Source: a virus. From it: a DNA stretch of 56,062 nt. The stretch lies in IMG/VR virus record IMGVR_UViG_3300020473_001840, positions 1 through 56,062 of that record, one strand, 5' to 3'. Below are positions 26,001-36,300 of the stretch, one piece after another. The notes under the pieces were generated by a model. It was not told the DNA's origin. It made no database searches and saw only the letters and a list, made by a program, of their open reading frames with translations. Every line of letters starts with the position of its first letter. The first letter of the stretch is position 1. The translations under genes were made by a program, and so were the position numbers.

Positions 26001-29000
26001 TCCAGCAGGGGCCATCTGATTTAGTATCAAATGCTATTCCACAAGTGATATCTGATCCTGGATGTGAAAACGGAATTGTTCCTTTTGAGCCGGCAGTCGT
26101 ATCAGCTGGAGCTGTAAAATCTTTAAATAGCATAATGAAACAAATACAGCTTGAATATGTACAGGATATGATAGGAAACGGACCCGGTGAAAAAAACTGG
26201 GGTCTTTTGAATATGATTTTAAGTGATACTATGGGCAATCCTTTAAGTGCACATAATCGAAAAGCATCCAATAATCCACTTTATGTTAGTTTTGTTAACT
26301 CTGATGGATCTATATTGCAAAAAGGACAATTTCCGCAGTATGTTGCTGAATGGCTTCAAGAAGAATTGACGTCACAAGCCAGTCGAATAGAATATGTGGG
26401 AAGTAATACGATAGAAGAGCTTCCGGATATATATGTCTCTTATGAAACTTTAGGAGTTAGAGAAAGTAAATTTTTTCCTTTAGAGCTGCCTACGTTGGGT
26501 TGGGGCACAACTTATATTATGGCTCCAGGTGGGATTACTTTTCAACAACAAGCACGAAAAGCTAGCTCAGATCTTTCTTTATCTTTTGCAGACAATAACA
26601 TGGGTCGCGGCGGCACTTTTCAGTATGGATTTAGTGCACAAATGTATCTATCAGAACTTAGGCGCAGTACATTAACTGATTATTCTCCGGGCGGCTTCGG
26701 GAGATCTGTGCGCGGTGTTGACGATACGCCTTTAATTATGAAAACCAATATGAAAAGCGACAATGCCAGAATAAAGATAACTAATTTTTATAATACGTCA
26801 CCTACAGCGACTCCGATTTCTATTGTAGCGAATCTTTTTGCAGGAAATGACCCGGATGAAGATGGCTCAGGAAATTCGAAACTATCAAATTTTGCAGCAA
26901 TCTTTGGACTCAGCGGTGAGTCTATACAGGAAGAAATATTGTTTGAATTTTTAGCTGTAGATGATACGATTAATATTAATGAAATGGCTGATTATCCGAC
27001 ATTTCAATCAAGTTTCCAAAAAGAAAATGAGCACATGCCTCAAATTATATTATTAGAAGAAATGTTAACACAAGCAGAAATGAAAGTTCCAGGGTTAAAA
27101 GATGCCGAAACGCCTTTAGAAGCATTTAGTTTACCTTCTATTGCTAATGAACTAAAGACAGTTCATGACTTGTTTATGACGTATATGAGTCGAACTCTGA
27201 TATCTGAAGTAGCTGATAATGAAGCAGCTTTTCTTTACGGAGCAGCGTATGACGACATAACACAGGATGATATTCAATATGTCGTAGTCCCTGATACGAC
27301 TGACTCCGAAGGGGGAACTTTGTATTCTGAAGCTACCATCGATGGTAAAAAAATAAAAAATGCAGATGCAATACTGGGAATAAGTCGTATGCAATATGAA
27401 ATTGAGTATGAAGGTCGAGAAGGAGAAAATAGAGTCTTTTATCTTGATCCGTCTGAGTTTGGATTAAGCTACGTAAACCCTAAGATTTACATCAAGCCTG
27501 TAGCTAATCAAGGATGGCTCGGCCTTATAGATGTTTTATTTCCAGAATTAAGCTTATGCAAAGATGGTAAAGTAGATTTAATTAATTTTTCTGAGATAGA
27601 ACAACAAATAGAAGAAACCTACAATAGTATTCCAATGGATGAGAGACTTCAATATAATGAAGATTGCGCAACTGAATTACCATATAATAGAATCTTAGAA
27701 AGACAATCAGCAGCTGGCATTCAAGGTATTATTCATGCAGCTTGTAGAATTTTTGGTAGCACTCACTTTATTAAAACATTGGCGACTTTCACAACGTTTA
27801 AGCCCGATTTTGATGAGTCATATAGCAATATATACTCTCAGTATATTGTAGAAAATATGGAAAAATCTCTCAAAAGCTCTCAAGGCGCTGGTTGGGAACG
27901 TTTTAATTCTTTTAAAGATTATGAATTTTGGTATAGTTTCTTAGAACAGTCTGTACAGACATACGGAAGATTGGTAGATGATGGTACCATATCAGATCCC
28001 CCTGATTTTGTTTTGCGAGCATTGTTTAGTATTAATAAAATGCAAGAAACTTACAAAGTTCCCACAAGAGAAGATTGGAGAATCGGCCGCGAGAATATAT
28101 TTGAATCATATGAAGAATTTAAGCAAAAATCAAATTTCGAAGCAATTCAACAAACAGAGGGCCCTGCCAAAAGAGTTCTTCAAGAATTTGTAAAAATGGA
28201 ACTTATTTCTATGGCTGAAAAGTTTGTGGTAAATTTGCAAACGGTCAACATGACTCCGTTATATGATAATGTTTACTATTATTTTCTTATGAACTTCACA
28301 CAAGGCGGCATTGATCTAGATATAGATAAAGAAATAATAGCTACAGTTGCTACCCCAACCACTGCAGATCTTGGATATACTTCGAATGTTGCAAATCATA
28401 TACATTCGTTTCAAGTAGATGACGCCGGAAACGGATGGGCATATGAAGCTTACCATCCGACTCAACCAAAAATTTATCACAAGCATGAAATCATAAATTG
28501 GGAAGTGCAAGAAGCACAAAGTGAATGTTATCCCTCATGTAAAGATTTATATGGGCTTGATGGTATCGGCCCACATGTGCATACAATTGGGAAAACAACT
28601 GTTCCCATTGGTGATATTGAATCATATAATTACGAAGGGCTAGATTATGAGGATCCTTCGAGACCTTTTGTGGTTGAAAAGTATATTTCTATTAATGGAG
28701 TTAAATATGGAATTGAGGAAGGCACAGAAATAATAAAAGCGAATGACTTATCATTAAATATTTCAGACGTCTATCCAGGTACATTAGAATTAGTGTATAA
28801 ATCTTCTGAAATGCAGACGGCCGAGAATTCCTCTACCGATGCCCGATTTTTGCCAGAAGAAGGCACTGAAGGAGAGCCCATAGGCGTTGAGGGCCAGCTA
28901 GGTGTTCGAAATGGTTTAGAGTTTTCAATAATTGTAGATGGGCAAAAGCTCGCTATTACAAGTGTAGAAGTAGATGCAATGGATTATCCTATTGGCTTGT

Positions 29001-29575
29001 ATATACCGCCTCAAGCAAATTCAAAAGAGTTGCTTTGTTTAATTAAATTATTAGAAGAAGATGAAAAATTTAGATTAGTTACGCGTTATATCTTTCCTAT
29101 TAATAAAGTTTTATCAATGATTGCTATCTATAATGATTTAGGATTTTTACCATCCATTGGAGAAGTTACGGGAGATGTCGGGTTTCCCGCTAGTGTTGGA
29201 ATGCAAGCTAGCGTCGATGAGTTTGATAATTCGGTGGATTTAAGCAACAGTAAAAGGGGCTGGGCTTCTGCATATGATCGAGTTCCTGGACCATTTTCAG
29301 GATGGTTTGTAAGAGAATGGGACAACTGGGATCAGGAACTTTTAAGGAATTCTAAGAGTAGACTTAAAAAATTGTTTAAAACTTTTTATAACTCACGAGA
29401 TTTCGATGAAAGTTTTAAAATGATGTTTGAGTTTGACCCAATACAGTTTTCCATACAAAACTTAAAAGATGCACTGCGCCCTCGAAGCTTAAAATCTATG
29501 CTTCCTAGGTGGCGAAGAGGTAAAATGATAAATGCAAATCCGCTCGATACAAACAACAAAGTGTGTAAAAACTAA
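23039..29575 (+). CDS. giant virion protein (2178 aa) with three HxH motifs
   Basis: A single open frame of 2178 residues with no recognised full-length family. An N-terminal CPPC-containing segment is followed by an acidic Glu-rich loop near residue 165, then long helical parts rich in CxxC-like cysteines and a Gly-rich linker near 610. Residues 1787-1848 hold three His-x-His motifs (1787, 1814, 1846) plus Cys1830-x3-Cys1834, a pattern of metal-binding beta regions such as those of T4 gp12-type fibres. Its place between the hub genes and gp25 suggests a large hub, needle or tape-like component. AGGAAAA precedes the ATG. Assignment as structural is from context. Confidence 0.6.
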   Translation: MSTSKFLEFQDTDESGIIDQCDDLVKVPEQKVCPPCSKNPSFIAPDWKSKDVDEPWLNEKTCKFEITIVTNHTSLIPSVDATDEEAEEYVNGLFEEHEELAIDGILVYFQKENSDQNIDDLKSAIKYEKYDLDIRMGSKVKLLYSLPYEDVTSLLDSSDDDTQEEEEDATESGDITASYNAAELNSRMLKIRKALHLYGRYLNLYRQVDKGNLVFEDEGRIFYLKRYGDNGITGTGTLERVIKDIDSFLSKKGYRLRGGKISSIGGSPINEIEFVFTSKYVLKKISITTFECGDKQFHFGKKKIKSLTKKGHFKDKTAMGYLAQVDSMYDKLTAREPPEWTEFVETYTYPKVIATVNWPENRITETNSTDMTIQSCVGEALAEEFKTLGADILDFDFSLADALLYLFNKSVCKENINEVQQDAIKLNLVYDPRTKDKTKILELAKQQAFQQLQIDGSVFVSACRKLATNGDEKNSSINNIKDLFSIVFSRLKVCGMTEFALEASNCLMQQLPLEQVLNSVVKSALQNMSLENFGELFLNKIPPEDQQAIRALVERKLKSNDLFKDDSTNDRVSNYIQNGVDPGQITNLEPWTIKELIAKIKERPRQGAGGLGQPASGEQGLVARSVNNQTRTLAQRYDKDAPSNALQAESSVVMEVYVQALLEHYKEDLLSVVDILGNFPGAQLITKSLLLLDCPQPPLFEPSVADFIKDIELPFCRGIDDITFPVMRNPLEWLPEWKDITGQFPKIAKHALQQVLVSVLTRLMVKICEIIGTGMCKILGAGGNMAMAALGIGSDQDGVVDNRDTVKDLIKEAICGQDADDQKVEDTLTDIYEKLGLGATALADTEQLLNFAEDQSQYLSRQEIFDMYLGEASPEALDVMDALIEDAYPEYRDALPSKESIADFAKGIGDLMPASFKDSMRNFADDLDDDDPVPANPSLCATPELIEQFCESRAALLSSRATESQTAQMCRNIQDETREKLDELTNAIQQGPSDLVSNAIPQVISDPGCENGIVPFEPAVVSAGAVKSLNSIMKQIQLEYVQDMIGNGPGEKNWGLLNMILSDTMGNPLSAHNRKASNNPLYVSFVNSDGSILQKGQFPQYVAEWLQEELTSQASRIEYVGSNTIEELPDIYVSYETLGVRESKFFPLELPTLGWGTTYIMAPGGITFQQQARKASSDLSLSFADNNMGRGGTFQYGFSAQMYLSELRRSTLTDYSPGGFGRSVRGVDDTPLIMKTNMKSDNARIKITNFYNTSPTATPISIVANLFAGNDPDEDGSGNSKLSNFAAIFGLSGESIQEEILFEFLAVDDTININEMADYPTFQSSFQKENEHMPQIILLEEMLTQAEMKVPGLKDAETPLEAFSLPSIANELKTVHDLFMTYMSRTLISEVADNEAAFLYGAAYDDITQDDIQYVVVPDTTDSEGGTLYSEATIDGKKIKNADAILGISRMQYEIEYEGREGENRVFYLDPSEFGLSYVNPKIYIKPVANQGWLGLIDVLFPELSLCKDGKVDLINFSEIEQQIEETYNSIPMDERLQYNEDCATELPYNRILERQSAAGIQGIIHAACRIFGSTHFIKTLATFTTFKPDFDESYSNIYSQYIVENMEKSLKSSQGAGWERFNSFKDYEFWYSFLEQSVQTYGRLVDDGTISDPPDFVLRALFSINKMQETYKVPTREDWRIGRENIFESYEEFKQKSNFEAIQQTEGPAKRVLQEFVKMELISMAEKFVVNLQTVNMTPLYDNVYYYFLMNFTQGGIDLDIDKEIIATVATPTTADLGYTSNVANHIHSFQVDDAGNGWAYEAYHPTQPKIYHKHEIINWEVQEAQSECYPSCKDLYGLDGIGPHVHTIGKTTVPIGDIESYNYEGLDYEDPSRPFVVEKYISINGVKYGIEEGTEIIKANDLSLNISDVYPGTLELVYKSSEMQTAENSSTDARFLPEEGTEGEPIGVEGQLGVRNGLEFSIIVDGQKLAITSVEVDAMDYPIGLYIPPQANSKELLCLIKLLEEDEKFRLVTRYIFPINKVLSMIAIYNDLGFLPSIGEVTGDVGFPASVGMQASVDEFDNSVDLSNSKRGWASAYDRVPGPFSGWFVREWDNWDQELLRNSKSRLKKLFKTFYNSRDFDESFKMMFEFDPIQFSIQNLKDALRPRSLKSMLPRWRRGKMINANPLDTNNKVCKN

Positions 29576-29605
29576 AACTAGTTGTAATTATTATGAGGTT
29601 TTAAT

Positions 29606-29971
29606 ATGTCTTCTATAGGAATACAATTACCTATTGTTTATAATAGTCATGACGGTTTTAAAATGATTAAAACTGTGCGTACAATGTTGCGTCAAAATCT
29701 TAAAATGTTGCTTTTAACAATTCCTGGCGAAAGAGTGATGGAGCCTAATTTTGGAGTAGGGGTGGCTACTTACTTATTTCAAAATTATTCTGAGAATGTT
29801 ACTGCAGAGATCAAGCGAAAAATCACACAGCAAGTCGACCTTTACATACCCGCGTTAAGACTACAGAGTATCAATTTTCAAAACAATCCAGATTTCAACT
29901 CTATGAGAATAATTATTCAATATCAAATTCCAGATATTGGAATCAATGATTTGCTAGATATTACTATTTAA
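29606..29971 (+). CDS. 25: baseplate wedge protein gp25-like
   Basis: A 121-residue protein, the normal size of T4 gp25. It has the family core LLLTIPGERVMEPNFGVGVATYLF at about residues 34-57, including the conserved Glu-Arg and the P-x-FG-G segment, and a typical C-terminal strand. Gp25 forms the conserved inner wedge core and starts sheath polymerisation in contractile tails. The gene is followed at once by the gp6-like gene, the usual order. Strong evidence that this virus has a contractile tail. Confidence 0.9.
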   Translation: MSSIGIQLPIVYNSHDGFKMIKTVRTMLRQNLKMLLLTIPGERVMEPNFGVGVATYLFQNYSENVTAEIKRKITQQVDLYIPALRLQSINFQNNPDFNSMRIIIQYQIPDIGINDLLDITI

Positions 29972-29988
29972 TTAAGGAATTTAACTAC

Positions 29989-31782
29989 ATGGCCAAAAAC
30001 AACCGAAATTTACCAATTAATTATACTAATCGTGAGTTTGAATCAATACGTGCCGATTTAATGGAAATTGCGGAACGATTTTATCCCGATACATTTCAAG
30101 ATTTTAGTGAAGCATCTTTTGGCTCTTTAATGCTTGATGCTGTAGCCTACGTAGGAGATCAGTTAAACTTTTATTTAGACTATAGTGTTAATGAGTCGTT
30201 TTTAGATACGGCATATGGTCTTGATAATATTATAAGACAAGGTAGGATTTTAGGCTATAAACTTGAAGGGCGCCCATCTGCATATGGAGAAGTTGCTATT
30301 TATGCAGAGATACCGGCAGATCCTGGCTCCCTAGGACCTTCTCCCGACTACCTTCCATTGGTTAAGCGCGGCACAATGCTATCTTCAGAAGGCGGTGTTG
30401 CTTATGTGTTGACTGAAAATGTAGACTTTAGTGATCCAAAAAATCCCATAGTTGTTTCTAAAGTAAACAACATAACTGGAGAACCCACGCATTATGCAGT
30501 TAAAGCTTACGGAAATGTTGTTTCAGGGCGTTTCGGAAAAGCAGAATATATAGCTGGTGATTATGTTAAGTTTAAATCAATTAATTTAGATATCCCTAAT
30601 CTTGCTGAAATAATCTCCGTTGTTGATTCTGATGGAAATGAATATTTTGAAGTAGAGTATCTTTCACAAGACATAATTTATCAAGAAATAGCTAATAATA
30701 ATTATAAAAATGATAATGTTCCATCTATTTTGAGGCCACGCCTTGTAAATAGGAAATTTACAGTTGTAAGAACGAGTAACAATGTGAGATTACAATTTGG
30801 CTCTGGAGAAGAATCTAATACTGATATTATTGCTAAGCCACAAAAAGTTGCCGTAGATATTTTTGGAAAAGATTATGTCACAGATATGACTTTTGATCCA
30901 ACAAGGATTACTAAAGGAAGAAATTATGGGATTGTGCCGGCTAATACAACTCTTACAGTTGTTTATAGAACAGTATCCGGAATCAACAACAATAGCGCCG
31001 TTAATACTATTACTAGCGTGACTTCTCCGATCACAGAATTCAAAAATGAAGAATTATTGTCGAATTCGCAAGTTGCAGCAGTGGTGTCCTCGCTTGAATG
31101 TACAAATGAAAAACCAATGCTTGGAAATGTAACATATCCAAGCAGTGCGGAAGTTAAACAACGTGTTTATGATACGTTCCCGACGCAAAATCGAGCGGTA
31201 ACTCAAACTGATTATGAAAATCTAGTGTATAGAATGCCCGCAAAATATGGCTCTATCAAGAGATGTTCGGTTCAAAAAGATGCCGATTCTTTAAAAAGAA
31301 ATTTGAATATGTATGTTATTTCTGAAGATTCGTTCGGAAAATTAACTAAAACTAACAGCACAATCAAAAATAATTTAAAAACATGGCTAAATCATTATAG
31401 AATGATGAATGATACAATAGACATATTAGATCCATATATTATAAATTTGGGAATTGAATTCGTAATTGTAGCAGTAAATGATTCACAAAAGGGTGCCGCT
31501 ATAGAACAAAGTATGACTGTTTTAGCTCGCTCTTTAAAAAATGGATTTTATATTGGAGAGCGTTTCGATATCTCTTCTATATATGCAATATTGAAAAGAG
31601 TACCGGCGGTTTTAGATGTTGTAAAAGTAAGAGTTATTAATAAAACAGGCACCCAATACTCCAATACCGTTTTTGATATAAACAGCAACACTTCTCCTGA
31701 CGGAACACAAGTAATTTGTCCAAAAAATGCTGTTTTTGAATTTAAGTATCCTCAAACTGATATAAAAGGCAAAGTTAGATAA
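29989..31782 (+). CDS. 6: baseplate wedge protein gp6-like (baseplate J family)
   Basis: A 597-residue protein. The N terminus, INYTNREFESIRADLMEI through SFGSLMLDAVAYVGDQLNFYLDYSVNESFL, is the clear gp6/Baseplate_J signature (residues about 9-75). A central domain (TVSGINNNSAVNTI near 330) and a C terminus with TQNRAVTQTDYENLVYRMPAKYGSI near 405 match the wedge family as well. Gp6 dimers form the ring that joins the wedges of the baseplate. It lies 17 bases after gp25 and overlaps the next gene by one base (TAATG). Confidence 0.9.
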   Translation: MAKNNRNLPINYTNREFESIRADLMEIAERFYPDTFQDFSEASFGSLMLDAVAYVGDQLNFYLDYSVNESFLDTAYGLDNIIRQGRILGYKLEGRPSAYGEVAIYAEIPADPGSLGPSPDYLPLVKRGTMLSSEGGVAYVLTENVDFSDPKNPIVVSKVNNITGEPTHYAVKAYGNVVSGRFGKAEYIAGDYVKFKSINLDIPNLAEIISVVDSDGNEYFEVEYLSQDIIYQEIANNNYKNDNVPSILRPRLVNRKFTVVRTSNNVRLQFGSGEESNTDIIAKPQKVAVDIFGKDYVTDMTFDPTRITKGRNYGIVPANTTLTVVYRTVSGINNNSAVNTITSVTSPITEFKNEELLSNSQVAAVVSSLECTNEKPMLGNVTYPSSAEVKQRVYDTFPTQNRAVTQTDYENLVYRMPAKYGSIKRCSVQKDADSLKRNLNMYVISEDSFGKLTKTNSTIKNNLKTWLNHYRMMNDTIDILDPYIINLGIEFVIVAVNDSQKGAAIEQSMTVLARSLKNGFYIGERFDISSIYAILKRVPAVLDVVKVRVINKTGTQYSNTVFDINSNTSPDGTQVICPKNAVFEFKYPQTDIKGKVR

Positions 31783-33353
31783 TGCTACGCAGATATACGG
31801 CTAGCGCCGATAATACGATTGTAAACGCTTACCAGCCTAATCTTACTACGCGCGGAACAGGTTCAAACATGGGGCGCGCTGATATTATAGAAGTGTTTTC
31901 TATTTACGGCCGTGTTACGACAAGTTCTCAAGAATTGTCGCGCGCACTTATTAAATTTCCAATAACCACTATTAGTTCAGATCGGACATCTGGGAAAATT
32001 CCAGCCAGTGGCACCGTTAGCTTTTATATGAAGGTATACAATGCTCCTCACGCTAGAACGACGCCGGTTGATTATAAACTTGTTGCTGCAGCCGTTACAA
32101 AAGAATGGCAGGAAGGAGATGGTTTAGATCTTGAAGGGTATAAAGATCTTGTACAAGGAAATATAGGCTCTGATTGGATTCAGGCCCGCGAAGGAACTAA
32201 CTGGACTAGTGTTGGAGGCGATTTCAAGGGCCATGGCGACACGAGTGGGGAGTATGTGTATGAACAATCGTTCCCGCAGGGAACTGAAGACATGGAAATT
32301 AATATTACTCCCATGGTCGAGCACTGGATTGCTGGAGATATTAGCAACTATGGCGTAATCATAAAACTATCAGGCAGTTATGAAGCCCGAGCTTCAGCCG
32401 CATATGTAACAGAAGATTCTAGTGTAGCATTGAACACCACGGGCGCAACGAAATCATATTATACAAAAAGATTTTTTGGAAAAGGTAGTCAATTTTTCTT
32501 TAAAAGACCTGTTATTGAAGCGCGCTGGGATTCTACTACTAAAGATGATCGAGGTAATTTCTATTTTAGCAGCTCTCGGGCGCCCTCCGCAGACAATTTA
32601 AATAAAATTTATTTTTACAATATGATCCGCGGAAGATTAAGAAATATTCCTGGAATCGGAACCACATACGGAACAGCAGACTCTACTGTAAGAATCAGTC
32701 TTTTCTCAGGCTCTAAAGACAATTCTAGACCATCAGGCTCGGCGCTTACGATGTGTAATTCGGTCACTGTGGTAACTGGTGGCTGGGTGTCGACTGGAAT
32801 ATATTCATGTTCTATTTGCATTGCGTCCTCGTCTACCTCTCCTCTATATGACGTGTGGTTTTCAGGAAGCAATGCAATAGCAAATGCCGCAACAAGTACA
32901 AAGCAATATTTTACAGGTACCATTCAGCCATTGACATATGATACTGGAATCAGCACAGCCGATGAGGTTTATAGATTGGCGGTTACCAACTTACAGCCGC
33001 GATATTTAGCCAAAGATACGGTAAGATTAAATCTTTTTGTAAGAGAAAAATATTGGAAACCAACCATTTATACCGTAGCGAATTCTCAAGTAGAGTCACA
33101 AACAGTAGTTAGTGCATCCTATAGAGTTTACAGGCTTTTAGACGGCTATGAGGCGATAACTTACGGCACAGGTAGCGATTATCATACTGGTTTATCGTAT
33201 GATGTATCTGGTAACTACCTTGACTTAGATATGAGTTTACTAGAATCTGGCTACGCTTATGGATTAAAATTTGCTTTTTATGACGACCGAAACGCTTCGT
33301 GGCAAGAACAACAAGAAGTATTTAAGTTTAGAGTAGAAGATTATGAGTATTAA
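31782..33353 (+). CDS. virion protein with N-terminal DNRLRE-like beta domain
   Basis: A 523-residue protein. Residues about 1-200 follow the DNRLRE pattern: an N-terminal ASADNTIVNAYQPNL, a SRALIKFPI strand, a TKEWQEGDG segment, and a C-terminal GTEDMEINITPMVEHWIAGDISNYGVIIKLSG block with the W-x-NYG motif. DNRLRE domains are adhesive beta-sandwiches found mostly in bacterial surface proteins. The rest is Ser/Thr-rich beta structure with repeated SGSN-like turns. It is coupled to gp6 and overlaps the giant next gene by 11 bases, so it is likely a peripheral baseplate or adhesion component. Confidence 0.65.
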   Translation: MLRRYTASADNTIVNAYQPNLTTRGTGSNMGRADIIEVFSIYGRVTTSSQELSRALIKFPITTISSDRTSGKIPASGTVSFYMKVYNAPHARTTPVDYKLVAAAVTKEWQEGDGLDLEGYKDLVQGNIGSDWIQAREGTNWTSVGGDFKGHGDTSGEYVYEQSFPQGTEDMEINITPMVEHWIAGDISNYGVIIKLSGSYEARASAAYVTEDSSVALNTTGATKSYYTKRFFGKGSQFFFKRPVIEARWDSTTKDDRGNFYFSSSRAPSADNLNKIYFYNMIRGRLRNIPGIGTTYGTADSTVRISLFSGSKDNSRPSGSALTMCNSVTVVTGGWVSTGIYSCSICIASSSTSPLYDVWFSGSNAIANAATSTKQYFTGTIQPLTYDTGISTADEVYRLAVTNLQPRYLAKDTVRLNLFVREKYWKPTIYTVANSQVESQTVVSASYRVYRLLDGYEAITYGTGSDYHTGLSYDVSGNYLDLDMSLLESGYAYGLKFAFYDDRNASWQEQQEVFKFRVEDYEY

Positions 33354-36300
33354 AAAACTATTTGATTCAAATAGAAACTACAGTGGCTATGCCGACGACA
33401 AAGAAAGGTATGAATTTGTAGAATCAAAAGATAACGCAGCGCAAATTTTAAAAAAAGATTTAACATTTACGCCTCAAATAGATTATTCTGATCCGGCCAA
33501 TTTTATTAAATATAGCTCCGCTTATTTGTTTTATAAGGGTGCTTTAGATAAAATTTCTGATTACTATCCTTATGACGGATCAAGCGCTGAAAAGACTAAA
33601 TTTTATAACTCACTGCTAGAAGGCGAAAAATACATTTTCGATAGCCTTTATCCTTCTAGCACAGGTTATATTCTTTTATCAGCAGATGGATGGGGTTCTC
33701 GATCTGGCGCCGTTACGTCCGATGGCTACGGCCTTCCTTCCTCATTAGAATATATCACCTTTAAAGGCGGCCCGCTCTCCTCTTCTTCAGGGCCACTTTC
33801 GTCACAGGGCCCTAATCCCGAAAGTGATAAAATTCATCATGCGAATATTTACGATGAAAATATATATCGAACAGCTGGGCTTCCCGATAGTTATGGAAAA
33901 GGAACTAGGCTATCTAATTTAAGATCAAATTTTGATACAGGCGTTACAGTAGAATTTTGGCTAAAAAAGCCAGCTTTCACTAATACTAATACATCTAAAG
34001 AAGTAATATTAGATGTTTGGAACAATTTCGCTACTTCTAGTAATTCTTATGGACGCCTTACGATTGAGTTGACTGGAGCGGCCACAGGAAGTCCGTTTAT
34101 TTTTACTGTTCAATCGGGCACAACATCTACCGCCTTAAAACACACTACAATCGGTAACGATTTTACCACTGCCTCTATCACTGGATGGAATCATTTTGCT
34201 TTTTCGTTTTATAATACTGGAAGCAATTTTGTTGTAAAATTATATAAAAACGGCGTTTTAAACGACTTTAATACTTATAATTCTAATATTAATGAGCTTA
34301 ATTCAAAAGGCATGATGGGACGCATTGGTGCCCTTTTAACAGCGCCTTCGGGTTCTTCAGCTACGGCAGGAGCGGGTAAATTAAGCGGGTCTTTAGATGA
34401 ATTTCGTTTCTGGAAGGTTACAAGAAATTCTCAACAAATTAATAGAAATTGGTTTGATAATGTTGAGGGAGGAACCAATACAGATATTTCAAACACAACA
34501 TTAGGCGTGTATTATAAATTTAACGAAGGTATAGTGGGTTCCAGCAGTATCGATAGCATAGTTTTAGATTATGCCGGCAGAATTAGTAACGGAACGTGGA
34601 CTGGATATGATTCATATAGTAGAAATACTGGCTCTGCGATAGTTTCCTCTAGCGCTGCGATTTTCGAAAAGCAAGATCCAATTATTCGCACTCAGCATAC
34701 TCAATTTTTAAACCTTAGTTCTTCATTAATGGGAACTGGTTCTTGGTATGATCTTAATAATAATAGCGCTTTTGTTAATTATGTTCCTTCGTGGATCATA
34801 GAAGATCATGAAAATAATAGTAACGAGAATTTAAAAGTAATTTCTCATATTATGGGTTCTTATTTTGATAAACTTTATTTGTTAGCAGAGCAGATACCCA
34901 AAATCAAACAAGTAAATTACTTCACAGCGTCAGTTCCGCCAGTTCCGTTTGCTCGCCATCTTCCACAGTCATTAGGGCTATATACCCCAGATACTTTTAT
35001 AGATTCTTCAATAGTAGAAAGATTGTTAAATCGTGGAGAAACAACTTTATTTGAAGGCAATCTTCAAGATACAAAAAATGAGATTTATGTAAATCTTTAT
35101 AACAATCTTACCAATATTTTTAAATCAAAAGGGACTACCCGAGCAATAAAAAATGTATTTAGATGTTTTAACCTTGATGATTCGTTGTTGCAGTTTAGAC
35201 AATATTCTTCCAATACAACGTATGATTTAGAGAATAATTTAGTACAGAAAAACATATCTAAAAATTATTCAGATTTTAGTAAAAAACTCAATACCGGTTC
35301 TGTTGTTTATCAAGCTGTTGATTCCTCAAATGCTAATAGTAGCGGGTATATTTCAGGAAGCTATGGCTCTCCTAATGAAGTTGGCGTAGAGGACCCGTTC
35401 GGCGCAACAGTTGAAGCGTCAATAACATTTCCATTTTATATCAAAAGGCTAACTTACGATAGCCGCAATAATTTAAGTAGCTCGCTTTTTGGACTCCACA
35501 CAGTTAATACGGCCAGCGCCGCCTCCCTTAACGGAACGCTTACTACTCTCCAGAATGTTTACAGTAAACAAGACTATGCAAATTTTCAAGTATATGCAGT
35601 TCGAGACAAAAAGAAATCAAAAAATGCATATTTCTTATTGACTTCTTCTTTTTCTCCGTATCCAATTCCTGCGCTTTCTAGCAGTGTATTTTTTGATGTA
35701 TACAATAATAATAATTGGAATTTTTCAGTTAGGCTAAGACCCACAGGATACCCATTGGCTGGCTTAGTTTCTGGATCCTTAACATATACTTATGATGTAA
35801 TTTTCAAAGGAACTAACTCTGTTTTAGGCACTGTATATAATAGTTTTGAGGTATCTAGTTCTATCAGCTATGCTCTAGGTTCTAATTTCTTACGCTCACC
35901 TAAGAGAATTTATATTGGTAGCCGTCGTGAAAATATTACAGGCTCTTTGCTGGTTCCATCAGATGTTATGGTTTCCAATGTTAAATACTGGACAAAATTT
36001 CTTGATAATCAATCACTCTTACAGCACACAAAAGACCAATTCAATGCAGGAATTTCAGGCTCTTATCAAAATATTTCACCTCTACATCCTAGTGGTTCTA
36101 ATTTAGATCTTCTTAATGCAAATACTTTAGCTTTAAATTGGGATTTTGAAACAGTCACCAGTTCGAATAGTACAGGAAATTTTGTAGTAACAGATTATAG
36201 TTCAGGCTCGGCATTAATTAGAAATAATTTTAATTGGCTTGGAAAAGTAAGCGGCTATCAGCATACAGGCTATGGATATAATTTTCCTAATTCTTCTGAA

